A DNA stretch of 64,000 nt from a virus, in the IMG/VR virus record IMGVR_UViG_3300042923_000569, positions 1 to 64,000 of that record; one strand, 5' to 3'. Of the stretch, positions 12,812 through 21,386 are shown one piece after another; the first letter of the stretch is position 1; every line of letters begins with the position of its first letter. Below the pieces are notes generated by a model, which saw nothing but the letters and a program-made list of their open reading frames with translations, was not told the origin of the DNA and made no database searches. The position numbers and the translations under genes are program-made.

Positions 12812-13468
12812 ATGTTTAATCGTAAAGAACATCTACCTATCATCGGAAAGATGCTTACACTGGTTGCGTGTTTCGTACTTGGTTTGTTCATTCTGTTTAA
12901 TATGGATGCGATTCATAGAAAAACGGAAGCAGAAGTAGCTCCAGCAATAATGAAAAATATGTCTTCTGTTAATCAACAGAACACTGAAGTCATTAATATG
13001 GAGTTCAAGAAGATGATGATGAAATTTCCTGATATATCTTCTGTTGTCTTATACAAGTTTGTATCAGATAAAGGAACAAAGATGTACACTGGTCAGATTA
13101 ATATAACATCTGAAACCAATGACGGTACTAAATTACCAAACGATAGCACAGTTGTCCCGATGGTAGATGGTACTAATAATATTCAGGAAATACTCTTGAA
13201 TAATGTACATTACGAAAACATTGCAACTATACAACTACTTTGTGAAACCCGATATGATAATACTCAACCATATTCATGTGAACGGTATAAACGTAACGGT
13301 GAAACTTATAAAAGTATAGTGTCTATTCCCATTGTCCAAAACATCGATATTGGTGTTATTGGCTATGTGATGATAACTCTAGGATCTGAATACGATAACC
13401 TTCAAGTTCAAAATCTTGTTAACGGTCTAAGACCAAATCTGGCTAATGTCCAAATATTAGCTAAGTGA
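12812..13468 (+). CDS. T-holin-like membrane protein (second of pair)
   Basis: 218 residues, the length of T4 holin T, with one membrane helix at about residues 11-30 and a C-terminal periplasmic-type domain. SSVVLYKFVSDKGTKMYTGQ lines up with [18 protein letters not shown] in the preceding gene, and IGVIGYVMITLG with [10 protein letters not shown], so the two are diverged paralogues. They may form a hetero-oligomeric holin or a holin/antiholin pair (inference). It starts 11 bp after the first gene with GGAG upstream and is followed by a bidirectional terminator. Confidence 0.5.
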   Translation: MFNRKEHLPIIGKMLTLVACFVLGLFILFNMDAIHRKTEAEVAPAIMKNMSSVNQQNTEVINMEFKKMMMKFPDISSVVLYKFVSDKGTKMYTGQINITSETNDGTKLPNDSTVVPMVDGTNNIQEILLNNVHYENIATIQLLCETRYDNTQPYSCERYKRNGETYKSIVSIPIVQNIDIGVIGYVMITLGSEYDNLQVQNLVNGLRPNLANVQILAK

Positions 13469-13472
13469 ATAA

Positions 13473-13495
13473 AAAGGGAGCCAATGGCTCCCTTT
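13473..13495. terminator. Bidirectional terminator
   Basis: Ten-base stem AAAGGGAGCC/GGCTCCCTTT with a 3-base loop, T-run on the plus strand and a T-stretch on the minus strand. It separates the convergent holin-like operon and the MazG-like gene. Confidence 0.9.
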
Positions 13496-13497
13496 TT

Positions 13498-14205
13498 TTA
13501 TTGTACAATAAACTTACTTAGGTCTGGTTCAAAGAACCCCATACCTTTAAGTACTTTACCATCACCTGCACGATTGATAATATAAAATGTATTACCATTA
13601 TGTGTTACTTCACTAGTAGTTGCACCAATGTAATCATTTTTTCCTTCAATTACACGAGCTTTAATACTTTCATCTGCTTCAGTACGAGTTTTACAGAATT
13701 TGCTCATATTTGATTGGTGAACTTCATTAAATGCACCAATTAAATCAAAGTTATGTGCATGAGCAATACCAATTACTGAAAGTACAATGTTGTTTAAACC
13801 AATCTGAATAGTACGGCGGTCACCTTGAACTAGACCACGTTCAGTTTGATTGTAACCATCTTGAACATGTCTACGTGTGTCGTAAGCAGATGAAATTGTC
13901 ATTGCTTGAGACTTGACGCTCTGAAGATGAGAATACACTTCATGTTCAATTGATTCTAGACCAAACGTAGCATATGCACCATAAGCAACATAAAGTACAT
14001 CACAAATACCGTCTAGAATACCTTCTAGATTATCAGTATCAACTGAATCGAATAGTTCATTCTTACCGTTCATTTCTTCATCAATAAGACGTAAACGGAA
14101 GTTACCAACTTTAGTTGTAGGATTTTTCCATGAAGTGTTAACTTCTTGACCTGCAACTGACATAAACTCTACTACTGACTCAAATTGATTTGTTGTGGTA
14201 GTCAT
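13498..14205 (-). CDS. MazG-like NTP pyrophosphohydrolase
   Basis: About 235 residues. The helical pattern FRLRLIDEEMNGKNELFDS, then LEGILDGICDVLYVAYG, then FNEVHQSNMSKF matches the all-alpha NTP-pyrophosphatase (MazG/PRA-PH) superfamily, with the metal-binding EExxE-like and DxxxD elements. Members hydrolyse NTPs or dNTPs to monophosphates; phage copies are thought to clean or adjust nucleotide pools or alarmones. I chose the ATG at 14205 because GGAG is 7 bases away, while the alternative ATG at 14211 is almost in contact with it. The ATG overlaps the previous stop (TAATG). Confidence 0.7.
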   Translation of the reverse strand: MTTTTNQFESVVEFMSVAGQEVNTSWKNPTTKVGNFRLRLIDEEMNGKNELFDSVDTDNLEGILDGICDVLYVAYGAYATFGLESIEHEVYSHLQSVKSQAMTISSAYDTRRHVQDGYNQTERGLVQGDRRTIQIGLNNIVLSVIGIAHAHNFDLIGAFNEVHQSNMSKFCKTRTEADESIKARVIEGKNDYIGATTSEVTHNGNTFYIINRAGDGKVLKGMGFFEPDLSKFIVQ

Positions 14206-14582
14206 TACCATTCTCCATAATATGCATCACCGTACTGAACAGTGATGTGTCCGATTTCTGCGAATTGTGGTTCAATATTCGAAAGAATAAAAAGCAAATC
14301 CTCGCAGTACTTCTTAATGTATTCTTCACTAAAATCAGAACTTTTAATCTGAATTAGAATGTTTGTTGCATTTGATGAACCGCCAATAAAAGTACTATCA
14401 TCGTATTCATAAATGGCATCTAGTAATTCACCCTCAAAAGGTGAATCGAAAAGACCGGCGGTTAAATCAATTGATACTAACGATTCTGCAAACTCATTAA
14501 GATGTAATTTCTTAATTGTTCTTTTAGAACGTGCTGATGTTTTTGGTAATGATTCTTTTACTTTTGAAAATGTATACTGCAT
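14205..14582 (-). CDS. YggL-like (DUF469) ribosome-associated protein
   Basis: About 125 residues. SKRTIKKLHLNEFAE resembles the signature of YggL/DUF469 proteins (xRRLRKKLHxxEFxE), which bind the 50S ribosomal subunit in E. coli. The alternating strand-helix pattern after it fits a small alpha/beta fold. With IF3 elsewhere in the window, it suggests that the phage touches host ribosomes (inference). An in-frame GTG at 14591 overlaps the previous stop and is an alternative start. The assignment rests mainly on one short motif. Confidence 0.5.
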   Translation of the reverse strand: MQYTFSKVKESLPKTSARSKRTIKKLHLNEFAESLVSIDLTAGLFDSPFEGELLDAIYEYDDSTFIGGSSNATNILIQIKSSDFSEEYIKKYCEDLLFILSNIEPQFAEIGHITVQYGDAYYGEW

Positions 14583-14587
14583 TTTTA

Positions 14588-14821
14588 TCACTTGCGATTA
14601 GTACGACGAGCTTTACGAGCTACTTTATTTGAAGCACGACGTTTTGCTTTAATTTTACGCTTCAATGCTTTATCTGAATCTTTCTTCATATAATAACCAG
14701 AAAGACGTTCAATCATTTTACGAGTATATTCAAGGTCCGCTTCAGTCATTTCATAACCAGGAACTTCTTCTGCTGCTGCTTCTAGATTGTTGTTTACCAT
14801 TTGATTTAGTTTCTCGTTCAT
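14588..14821 (-). CDS. Small basic-tailed hypothetical protein
   Basis: 77 residues: an acidic helical first half and a strongly basic tail (KRKIKAKRRASNKVARKAR) likely to bind nucleic acid or ribosomes. It directly precedes the YggL-like gene with overlapping or adjacent signals. Its own early-type promoter lies at 14850-14878. The family is not recognised. Confidence 0.6.
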   Translation of the reverse strand: MNEKLNQMVNNNLEAAAEEVPGYEMTEADLEYTRKMIERLSGYYMKKDSDKALKRKIKAKRRASNKVARKARRTNRK

Positions 14822-14849
14822 AATTTTTCCTTTTTCTGTGAACTCAATT

Positions 14850-14878
14850 ATTATACCACAAATCTTTCGTCTGTTTCA
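14850..14878 (-). promoter_or_regulatory. Early-type promoter TGAAAC-17-TATAAT, inside an upstream gene
   Basis: TGAAAC, 17 bp spacer ending TGTGG, TATAAT. It overlaps the stop codon and last codons of the gene at 14851-15078, so the promoter sequence is also coding. It drives the basic protein, YggL-like and MazG-like genes. Confidence 0.85.
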
Positions 14879-15078
14879 TTTTCTTGCCGATTTAGAATAG
14901 GCATGAAGTATGCAATTTTATCTGTAGGAATATGCTGCAATCCCTGTAGTACTATGCCATTGTCATAAGTTTCAATGATCATGTCAGTAAACTGTTCACC
15001 CGATATTAGTTTAATGTAATACGGATATGATGGATCAAAAGAGAACACATCTTGAATTGTTGGATTTTGATTAGCCAT
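14851..15078 (-). CDS. Small hypothetical protein
   Basis: 75 residues starting MANQNPTIQDVF. The start at 15078 is preferred because an upstream extension to 15108 would run into the terminator hairpin. It contains beta-type stretches such as IKLISGEQFTDMI and NGIVLQGLQHI, a small barrel-like pattern recalling Sm-like or Hfq-like modules, but this is only a resemblance. Its C-terminal codons double as an early promoter. Confidence 0.55.
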   Translation of the reverse strand: MANQNPTIQDVFSFDPSYPYYIKLISGEQFTDMIIETYDNGIVLQGLQHIPTDKIAYFMPILNRQENETDERFVV

Positions 15079-15097
15079 TAATATAATTCTCATTAAA

Positions 15098-15118
15098 AAA
15101 GGAGGCATAGCCTCCTTT
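15098..15118 (-). terminator. Rho-independent terminator after nrdB
   Basis: Nine-base stem AAAGGAGGC/GCCTCCTTT with a 3-base loop, followed by TTTTTT on the minus strand. Confidence 0.88.
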
Positions 15119-15123
15119 AGTTA

Positions 15124-16245
15124 TTATAGTTCGAAACTTCCGAATGATTCTTCAGAAATATCATTTACAACACCACCAAGAATATAAGAACTGATTTCAG
15201 TTTCTTGTGGAGCTACCTGTACATCGGCACCAGCAATCCAGCTTTGTGTCCAAGGTAAAGGATTATTTTGACTTACACTGTACGGACATTTTACGCCTGC
15301 TGCCATCATACGTTTAGAACCAATCCAACGAACATACTGCTTAAGAATTGCTGCATTTAGACCAATGATAGAACCATCTTTGAATAGGAAATCAGCCCAT
15401 TCTTCTTCCTGAACAATTGCGTCCATGAACATTGTCTGTACTTCATCTGCACATTCTTCTGCAATTTTAGCGAAGTCTGGATCTTCCTTTTTCAATAAGC
15501 GTAACATCATTTGAGTTGCACCTAAGTGAATATTTTCATCACGACAAATGAAACGAATGATCTTAGCATTACCTTCCATTTTTTCATTCTCTGCAAAACT
15601 CCATGAACAAGCAAAGCTTACATAGAAACGAATACCTTCTAAGATGTTGATACTATTGATACATAACCATAGTTTCTTTTTCAATTCATAAAGATCAACT
15701 ACAACTTCTTCGCCGTTGACAACGTGTGTACCCACGCCTAATAGACGATACTTAAGAATGTAGTCATCAAGATCATCATAGTACTTTGCAATATCATCAG
15801 CACATGATGTAATTTCAGGAATATCTAACATGGTGTCAAATACTTCTGATGGGTTTGCATATACGTTACGAATAATATGTGTATACGAACGGCTATGAAT
15901 ACTTTCAAAAAACGCCCAAGTTTCAATGAATGATTCAATCTCAGGTAAAGAAGCAATTGGTAGTAGAGCTAAGTTAGGACCACGACCTTGTACTGAATCA
16001 AGAAGAATCTGACGCTTTAGATTTGATGTGAAAATATGACGTTCATGATCCTGTAGTGATTTAAAATCAATACGGTCTTTAGAAAGGTCAACTTCCTGTG
16101 GACGCCAGAAGAAACTCTGATGGCTCTCTGTCATTTTTTCAAATGGAGAGTACTTAACTGTATCATAACGCTGAATGTCAACTGACTCATCCAAGAACAT
16201 ATTTTTAAGTAGGTGAGAGGTTTCATTCTTTTTAAATACTGACAT
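15124..16245 (-). CDS. nrdB: Ribonucleotide reductase class Ia, small subunit
   Basis: 373 residues. It carries the diiron/tyrosyl-radical site that feeds the large subunit for dNTP synthesis. Motifs are DHERHIFTSNLKRQILLDS near residue 65, WAFFESIHSRSYTHI near residue 110 (iron-ligand E and H) and CRDENIHLGATQ near residue 235 (iron-ligand E and H). It is the same size as T4 NrdB. It lies downstream of nrdA with one repeat-protein gene between them and ends at a strong terminator. Confidence 0.94.
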   Translation of the reverse strand: MSVFKKNETSHLLKNMFLDESVDIQRYDTVKYSPFEKMTESHQSFFWRPQEVDLSKDRIDFKSLQDHERHIFTSNLKRQILLDSVQGRGPNLALLPIASLPEIESFIETWAFFESIHSRSYTHIIRNVYANPSEVFDTMLDIPEITSCADDIAKYYDDLDDYILKYRLLGVGTHVVNGEEVVVDLYELKKKLWLCINSINILEGIRFYVSFACSWSFAENEKMEGNAKIIRFICRDENIHLGATQMMLRLLKKEDPDFAKIAEECADEVQTMFMDAIVQEEEWADFLFKDGSIIGLNAAILKQYVRWIGSKRMMAAGVKCPYSVSQNNPLPWTQSWIAGADVQVAPQETEISSYILGGVVNDISEESFGSFEL

Positions 16246-16254
16246 TGTTTTTCC

Positions 16255-17028
16255 TTATGTGTTAATCTTTTTTCCAAGTTTATATGACAACCAGTGAATA
16301 TCACGTAGGCCGTCTTTAGAAGTAGCGTGAAGTTCTAATAGTTCGTTCCATGTTAGAACAGTAGTATCTAATGGTGTATGTGCATGATAACGATCAATAC
16401 CGTCTTGACATGGATCAAACGCCATAATTTGTGCACCGGTAATAGTTGCTGCTGGTGCGGCAAGACCTAATAAACTTCTTATATCATCCGAAATAATTTG
16501 GAACGTTGCTAATGCTGCAACACTCAACTGATCCCATTTTTCTTTGATGAAATCTACCGTTAATTTCTGGTAACGAGAAATATAATTACTATCCAAGTAC
16601 TCCCATTTTTCTTTGATAAAATCAACTGTCATCGTTTGATAACGGGAAATTTGTTCACCAACTTTATCTGAGAATGATAATAACTGATCCCACTTATCTT
16701 TCAAGAAATCTTCTGTTAGTGTTTGGTACTTAGTAATAGTTTCAATTGCGGTGGATTGAAAATCGCTCCACTTTTCTTTAATTAATTCAATTGGCATGAT
16801 TACGTACTGTGCAATCACATTTTTGTTAAACCAAGCCCACTTTTCTTTAATAAAATCCATTGTCATTGTTTGGTAACGAACTAATGCGTTTGCATCTAAA
16901 CGATGAAAATGTTTTTCAATAAAGTCTTGTGGTAGTTTTTGATATTGAATAACTTGGTTCATATCCAAGTCATCCCAAAATTCCTCAATAAATTCCAAAT
17001 CCATTGGTTTTGTATAATCGACTTTCAT
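16255..17028 (-). CDS. Tandem-repeat protein between nrdA and nrdB
   Basis: 257 residues, the first ~190 made of about seven repeats of 23-29 residues with the core YQTMTVDFIKEKWEYLDSN. Similar YQKLSEDFI-type repeats occur in uncharacterised proteins of phages, large viruses and bacteria; no activity is established. The remaining ~60 residues (HAHTPLDTTVLTWNELLEL region) are a non-repeat domain. The gene sits 9 bp upstream of nrdB, so it is in the same mRNA. A scaffold or regulator of nucleotide synthesis is conceivable but unsupported. Confidence 0.65.
   Translation of the reverse strand: MKVDYTKPMDLEFIEEFWDDLDMNQVIQYQKLPQDFIEKHFHRLDANALVRYQTMTMDFIKEKWAWFNKNVIAQYVIMPIELIKEKWSDFQSTAIETITKYQTLTEDFLKDKWDQLLSFSDKVGEQISRYQTMTVDFIKEKWEYLDSNYISRYQKLTVDFIKEKWDQLSVAALATFQIISDDIRSLLGLAAPAATITGAQIMAFDPCQDGIDRYHAHTPLDTTVLTWNELLELHATSKDGLRDIHWLSYKLGKKINT
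16450..17000 (-). repeat. Protein-coding tandem repeat, unit ~69-87 bp
   Basis: DNA-level counterpart of the seven YQxMTxDFIKEKW repeats. Segments encoding FIKEKW recur at roughly regular distances with divergent third codon positions, so the repeats are old rather than a recent DNA expansion. Confidence 0.6.
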
Positions 17029-17046
17029 TTATTACACCGATAAAAA

Positions 17047-17065
17047 ATCCCGTCAGTGACGGGAT
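17047..17065 (-). terminator. Terminator after nrdA
   Basis: Stem ATCCCGT/ACGGGAT with a short loop, followed by TTTTTTA on the minus strand, 9 bp after the nrdA stop. Confidence 0.85.
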
Positions 17066-17073
17066 ATTTAATT

Positions 17074-19404
17074 TTAAATTTTACAACTATCGCAATCTTC
17101 TTCATCTTCTTCCATTGGTGGAAGTTGAATCACGATACCTTTTTCTTTCTTCACATCTTCCAATTTATCCAAATCAACTTCACCTGAACCATCATTGGTA
17201 TTCATATAATAAAGATTTTTTAATCCGTACTTATAACACTTCATTAAGTCTTCAAGTAACATAGACATAGATAATTTTTTATCTGGATAGTTTTCTGGAT
17301 TATAACTGGTATTTGCACTAATACTTTGGTCAATGTATTTTTGTAATACCCCACAGATCTTAATGTAACCATCGTTACTTGTCTGTTCCCAAAGTAGGGT
17401 GTACTTATTCTTTAATTTTCCAATCTCAGGAACAACTTGTTTTAGAATACCATCTTTAGATGCTTTAACTGAAACTAAGTTACGTGGTGGTTCAATACCA
17501 TTAGTACTGTTACTGATTTGTGCAGAAGTTTCTGCTGGCATTAGTGCCATAGTTGTTGCATTGCGAATACCATATTGAGCAATGTCAGCACGTAGTGTAT
17601 CCCAATCCATTTTTAATTCTGTTCCTACTAGAGAATCAATACTTCTCTTGTAAGTGTCAATTGGTAGAATTCCTTTAGCATATTTTAGATTCTCAAACTT
17701 CTCACAACGACCTTGCTCTTTAGCAAGCTGTACTGAGGATTTAAGCAAATAATATGACCAAGCTTCTGACCACTCATTGATAGTTGCTAGTGCTCCGTCA
17801 TCGTAACGTAAGCCACGCTTAGCCAAGAAGTATGCTAAGTTGATGATACCTACACCTAACGGACGATAAGCCTTTGTAGCTCGTTCTGCGTGGATTACAG
17901 GGTATTCCTGATAGTCAAGTAGTGCATCTAATGCACGTACTGCCAAGTCACATGCTTCTTCCATTTCAGAAGGAGTGTCAAAGTTGCCCCAATTAATAGC
18001 AGCCAAAGTACAGAGACTTATTAAACCATTCTCATCATCTTTAACATCTTCAAACGGAATTGAAGGTAATGCTATTTCCTGACATAAGTTACTTTGCTCA
18101 ACTGGTGCAACTTTCTCATCGAATGGTGAGTGTTCATTAGTCAAGTCAATATTCTGAACATAGATACGACCTGTCTCAGAACGCTCTGTCATGAACTGTG
18201 AGAAGGCTTCAATAGCAGTCAATGTCTTGCGACGGATACTAGGATCATTCTCGTACTGAACGTATAGACGCTCAAATTCGGCCTGATCTGAACAGAACGC
18301 ATCATACAACCCAGGAACATCACTTGGTGAGAAGAATGTAATATTCTTACGATCAAGCAAACGCTGATATAGTGTTTTGTTAAACTGGAAACAATAATCC
18401 AACTGGCGAACACGAGAGTTCTCAGTACCTTTATTGTTTTTAAGAACAATCAGATCTTCAAATTCATAATGCCATAATGGAAAGTGGACTGTTGCTGCTC
18501 CGCCTCGAACACCACCCTGCGAACAGGATTTAACAGTTTTTGCAACTGCCGATAGGAATGGAATAAGACCAGTATGTACTGCATCACCGCCGCGAATCTC
18601 AGAACCAACGGCACGAACTCGACCATAGTTTACACCAAGGCCAGCTTTCTTAGAGATATATTTCATGATAGCAGAGTTACCTGCTGCAATACTATCTAGG
18701 CTGTCACCAACGTTAAGTACTACACAAGAGCTAAACTGGCGTGTATTAGTACGTAGACCTGCCATGATAGGGGTAGGTAAACTAATATCAAAATTACTTA
18801 CTGCATCATAAAACTTTTTAACCCACTGAATACGATTTTCAGTATAATTCATGAATACGATAGCTGAAATCATCATATATGCCATTTGAGGAGTTTCAAA
18901 GATTTTACCTTCGATTCCTTTTTTTGGATTGGCACGGTTTTGAAGTAAGTATTTTCCTTCCCATTGCTTCATTGCAACAAACGTAAATTTATCATCACGT
19001 TTGTGTTTGATATAACGACCAAGTTCTTCTAACTCTTGAGTAGAATACTTTTCAAAAATTTCTTTATCGTATTTTCCAATTTCTACTAGTTTGGTAACAT
19101 GGTCGATGAATTTGATTGGCTCATAGCTACCATATACTTGCTTGCGAAGAGAATAATTAATCAATCTTCCTGCAACATATTGGTAATTAGGAGTTTCTTC
19201 AGAAATTAGCTCCGAAGCGGCCTTAATTAGAATGTCGTGAATGGTTTGGGTATTCATACCTTCAAAAAACTGAAGCTGTGAACGCATTTCAATTTCTGAA
19301 ACTGAAACTCCGGTTAGACCTTCACACGCAAAAAATAAAATCTGGTGAATTTTATCTAAATCAAGTGCTTCCTTTGCACCATCACGTTTAGTAACGTTAA
19401 TCAT
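17074..19404 (-). CDS. nrdA: Ribonucleotide reductase class Ia, large subunit
   Basis: 776 residues, full length. The N-terminal ATP-cone starts INVTKRDGAKEALDLDKIH. Active-site elements are FSSCVVLNVGDS (redox cysteine), SNLCQEIALP (N, C and E of the thiyl-radical site) and the C-terminal pair in DCDSCKI, which relays electrons. It is followed by a terminator, then the repeat-protein gene and nrdB. An AATAAATA octamer lies 43 bp upstream, but no TGAAAC-type promoter does. Confidence 0.95.
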   Translation of the reverse strand: MINVTKRDGAKEALDLDKIHQILFFACEGLTGVSVSEIEMRSQLQFFEGMNTQTIHDILIKAASELISEETPNYQYVAGRLINYSLRKQVYGSYEPIKFIDHVTKLVEIGKYDKEIFEKYSTQELEELGRYIKHKRDDKFTFVAMKQWEGKYLLQNRANPKKGIEGKIFETPQMAYMMISAIVFMNYTENRIQWVKKFYDAVSNFDISLPTPIMAGLRTNTRQFSSCVVLNVGDSLDSIAAGNSAIMKYISKKAGLGVNYGRVRAVGSEIRGGDAVHTGLIPFLSAVAKTVKSCSQGGVRGGAATVHFPLWHYEFEDLIVLKNNKGTENSRVRQLDYCFQFNKTLYQRLLDRKNITFFSPSDVPGLYDAFCSDQAEFERLYVQYENDPSIRRKTLTAIEAFSQFMTERSETGRIYVQNIDLTNEHSPFDEKVAPVEQSNLCQEIALPSIPFEDVKDDENGLISLCTLAAINWGNFDTPSEMEEACDLAVRALDALLDYQEYPVIHAERATKAYRPLGVGIINLAYFLAKRGLRYDDGALATINEWSEAWSYYLLKSSVQLAKEQGRCEKFENLKYAKGILPIDTYKRSIDSLVGTELKMDWDTLRADIAQYGIRNATTMALMPAETSAQISNSTNGIEPPRNLVSVKASKDGILKQVVPEIGKLKNKYTLLWEQTSNDGYIKICGVLQKYIDQSISANTSYNPENYPDKKLSMSMLLEDLMKCYKYGLKNLYYMNTNDGSGEVDLDKLEDVKKEKGIVIQLPPMEEDEEDCDSCKI

Positions 19405-19446
19405 CGTACATCCTTGTCGTTGTTTTTCTTAAAAATCTTAGTTTTA

Positions 19447-19454
19447 TATTTATT
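19447..19454 (-). promoter_or_regulatory. Possible late-type octamer AATAAATA upstream of nrdA
   Basis: Fits NATAAATA and the usual 30-50 bp distance to a start codon. Use by an early-type gene such as nrdA would be unexpected. Confidence 0.35.
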
Positions 19455-19465
19455 AGGGGCGAAAA

Positions 19466-19479
19466 AAGGCGGGAGCCTT
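19466..19479 (-). terminator. Short terminator
   Basis: AAGGC/GCCTT stem with a 4-base loop and TTTTTTC on the minus strand, directly after the gene at 19478-20056. Confidence 0.7.
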
Positions 19480-20056
19480 AAAGTGCATCCCACCCGCGAA
19501 TTATGAATTCCACAGTACAACTTTCAGCACTATCATTTGATAATGTGATTGCCATTCTGTTTGTTCCCGTATCGAAAGCTGGGTCTTCAAATTCGATGAC
19601 CACTAAACCTTCTGTTTGATTTGTATTGTTTTGTTGGGCGATAAGTACTGTACCGTCCTGAACCACAAGTTGTACTGCACCAGATTCAAGCAATGTACTA
19701 CCAGACGCATTACTGAATGCTACGTATTCAATAAACACACGAGAAGTACTTTGTATGTTTACAGTAGCATTACCATTTGCTGGAACTGTTACTTTATATG
19801 GTTTGTTTACTAGTGTATTGATGATATTCCAAGGGGTGAATTCTGTAAGAATCTCTACGTTCTCTTTACCAGAATTAGGGGCGTTTTCCCAGGTGCGGCC
19901 TGCAACAATAGATGCAGGTTCAGATGTGCTTGGTAATCCAATGAATACACGACCAACATCAGTACTGAATCCTACCTGACCTTTCTCTAGTGCTAGAGGC
20001 AGGTCACGCTGTTTACCCATTCGAACTTGCATCAATGCAATTTCTTTTTGAGCCAT
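19478..20056 (-). CDS. Putative virion (fibre or decoration) protein
   Basis: 192 residues. The N-terminus MGKQRDLPLALEKGQVGFS followed by DVGRVFIG is a common opening of phage fibre and surface proteins (a short beta-hairpin attachment module). The remainder is Thr/Asn/Val-rich beta sequence. An ACTAAATA late-like octamer lies 30 bp upstream. A tail-fibre or capsid surface role is inferred from this style of sequence only. Confidence 0.5.
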   Translation of the reverse strand: MAQKEIALMQVRMGKQRDLPLALEKGQVGFSTDVGRVFIGLPSTSEPASIVAGRTWENAPNSGKENVEILTEFTPWNIINTLVNKPYKVTVPANGNATVNIQSTSRVFIEYVAFSNASGSTLLESGAVQLVVQDGTVLIAQQNNTNQTEGLVVIEFEDPAFDTGTNRMAITLSNDSAESCTVEFIIRGWDAL

Positions 20057-20084
20057 AACTAAAATCTCCTATTAAAGTATAGAA

Positions 20085-20639
20085 TTATTTAGTACTTTCG
20101 TCTTTCGCTTTAACTTCAGCAATACGAATGTCAATTAGCTCATTTACTTTAGCTCCATCTACAGCAGTAAGAATTGGTGCTGGTACAGCACTCTTAAGGT
20201 GTTTTAGATATGGTGCAAAAGATTTAAATTCTTTTTCTTGAAGTGCGGTGTTAATTACATCAACATCTTCTTGTGCACTTTCGGTGCGAACGATTTCAAC
20301 TTCATCATCAGCAATAACAACTGAATTTTTAATTTCTTCTAAATCTTGTTGTTGTTCAACAGTATTAGTTTTATAATTTTCAATGGTTTCATTTACTGAA
20401 GTAGTTTCATCAACTACTGGTTCATCTTGAATCATAATATCAGCGATTTCTTCAGCAATTTGTTCTGCTGTTTTTCCACCACGAACTTTATAATCTTTCA
20501 CTGCTGAAATTAGTTTTACTGGAAGCGGTAGTGCGTCAAGGTCAGCTTCTGATAATTTAATCAGTTCCTGAATATCATAGCCTTTTGCTTGTACTGCTTT
20601 AATTGCGAATAAATCTTGTTTCATTGCTCTAGTTCCCAT
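20085..20639 (-). CDS. Hypothetical protein
   Basis: 184 residues, acidic in the middle (residues ~70-130) between two helical ends. No domain is recognised. It may start at 20639 (GGAG upstream, adjacent to the nuclease stop) or at 20624 (MKQDLFAIK, GGGA upstream). It is co-transcribed with the nuclease gene. Confidence 0.55.
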   Translation of the reverse strand: MGTRAMKQDLFAIKAVQAKGYDIQELIKLSEADLDALPLPVKLISAVKDYKVRGGKTAEQIAEEIADIMIQDEPVVDETTSVNETIENYKTNTVEQQQDLEEIKNSVVIADDEVEIVRTESAQEDVDVINTALQEKEFKSFAPYLKHLKSAVPAPILTAVDGAKVNELIDIRIAEVKAKDESTK

Positions 20640-20641
20640 TT

Positions 20642-21343
20642 TTACATTTCTCCACGCTGAGTATAATATTGCTCTACTCGTTCAATCCACATACGTTTAG
20701 CTTCTTCGAAGTCTTCACCTTCTATAATAAATTCTTGATAGACAAGATTTTCAGGATCTGCTCGAACACAAATAAAAATAACACCACGTTGAATATCAGT
20801 TCCGTGTTGTTGATTGTGTGCCAAGGCATAAGCGGCTAACTGAAGACGATAGTTTTCAATATATTCCCACGTCTTAGGTTTTCGTGAATTTTTATAATCC
20901 ATTATAGAAGGGATACCGTTGTGCATTCCTACTAAGTCTGTCGTTCCAGCCCAAAGACCATTATAAAACAACGGAACTTCCTGGCCCCAAATCTCATTGA
21001 TAGCAGGCCATGCATTCATCTGAATACAATCTGCCATGTTTCGGGCAAGTACTCGTATTGGCATTCCACCATGATGATCAGGATCGCCAACTAATCTGCG
21101 TTCCAAATTCTCATGCATGAAGGTTCCGACTGTGGTTGCTTCTAATGTTATTTCTTTTGCTGCGGCTTCACCGACTCTTGCTCTCCACTTCTTCAATCCT
21201 TCATCATCAGAGGTGGCACTTAGTATTGTAGTCACGGATGGTAGGTTTCCACTTGGGGTAGAATAAAGGCGACCATCGGGGCCGCCTTCAATTCGTTCAT
21301 AACCGACATACGTGTACTTATTGATAATAGGTGGAATGTACAT
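20642..21343 (-). CDS. PD-(D/E)XK exonuclease (MGME1/RecB-like)
   Basis: 233 residues. LPSVTTILSATSDDEGLKKW near residue 34, GTFMHENLE, GTTDLVG and SIMDYKNSRKPK form the RecB-type PD-(D/E)XK core (D of GTTDLVG, D-x-K of MDYKNS). RLQLAAYALAHN is the QxxxY-type helix. Similar phage proteins are usually annotated as MGME1-like or Cas4-like single-strand exonucleases. It probably acts in phage recombination or host DNA degradation. It has its own TGAAAC-type promoter. Confidence 0.8.
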   Translation of the reverse strand: MYIPPIINKYTYVGYERIEGGPDGRLYSTPSGNLPSVTTILSATSDDEGLKKWRARVGEAAAKEITLEATTVGTFMHENLERRLVGDPDHHGGMPIRVLARNMADCIQMNAWPAINEIWGQEVPLFYNGLWAGTTDLVGMHNGIPSIMDYKNSRKPKTWEYIENYRLQLAAYALAHNQQHGTDIQRGVIFICVRADPENLVYQEFIIEGEDFEEAKRMWIERVEQYYTQRGEM

Positions 21344-21356
21344 CCTGTACTCCTAT

Positions 21357-21385
21357 ATTATAGCACATGTTTTTCGTTTGTTTCA
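21357..21385 (-). promoter_or_regulatory. Early-type promoter TGAAAC-17-TATAAT
   Basis: TGAAAC, 17 bp ending TGTGC, TATAAT on the minus strand. It starts the exonuclease - 20085 gene transcript. Confidence 0.85.
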
Positions 21386-21386
21386 A

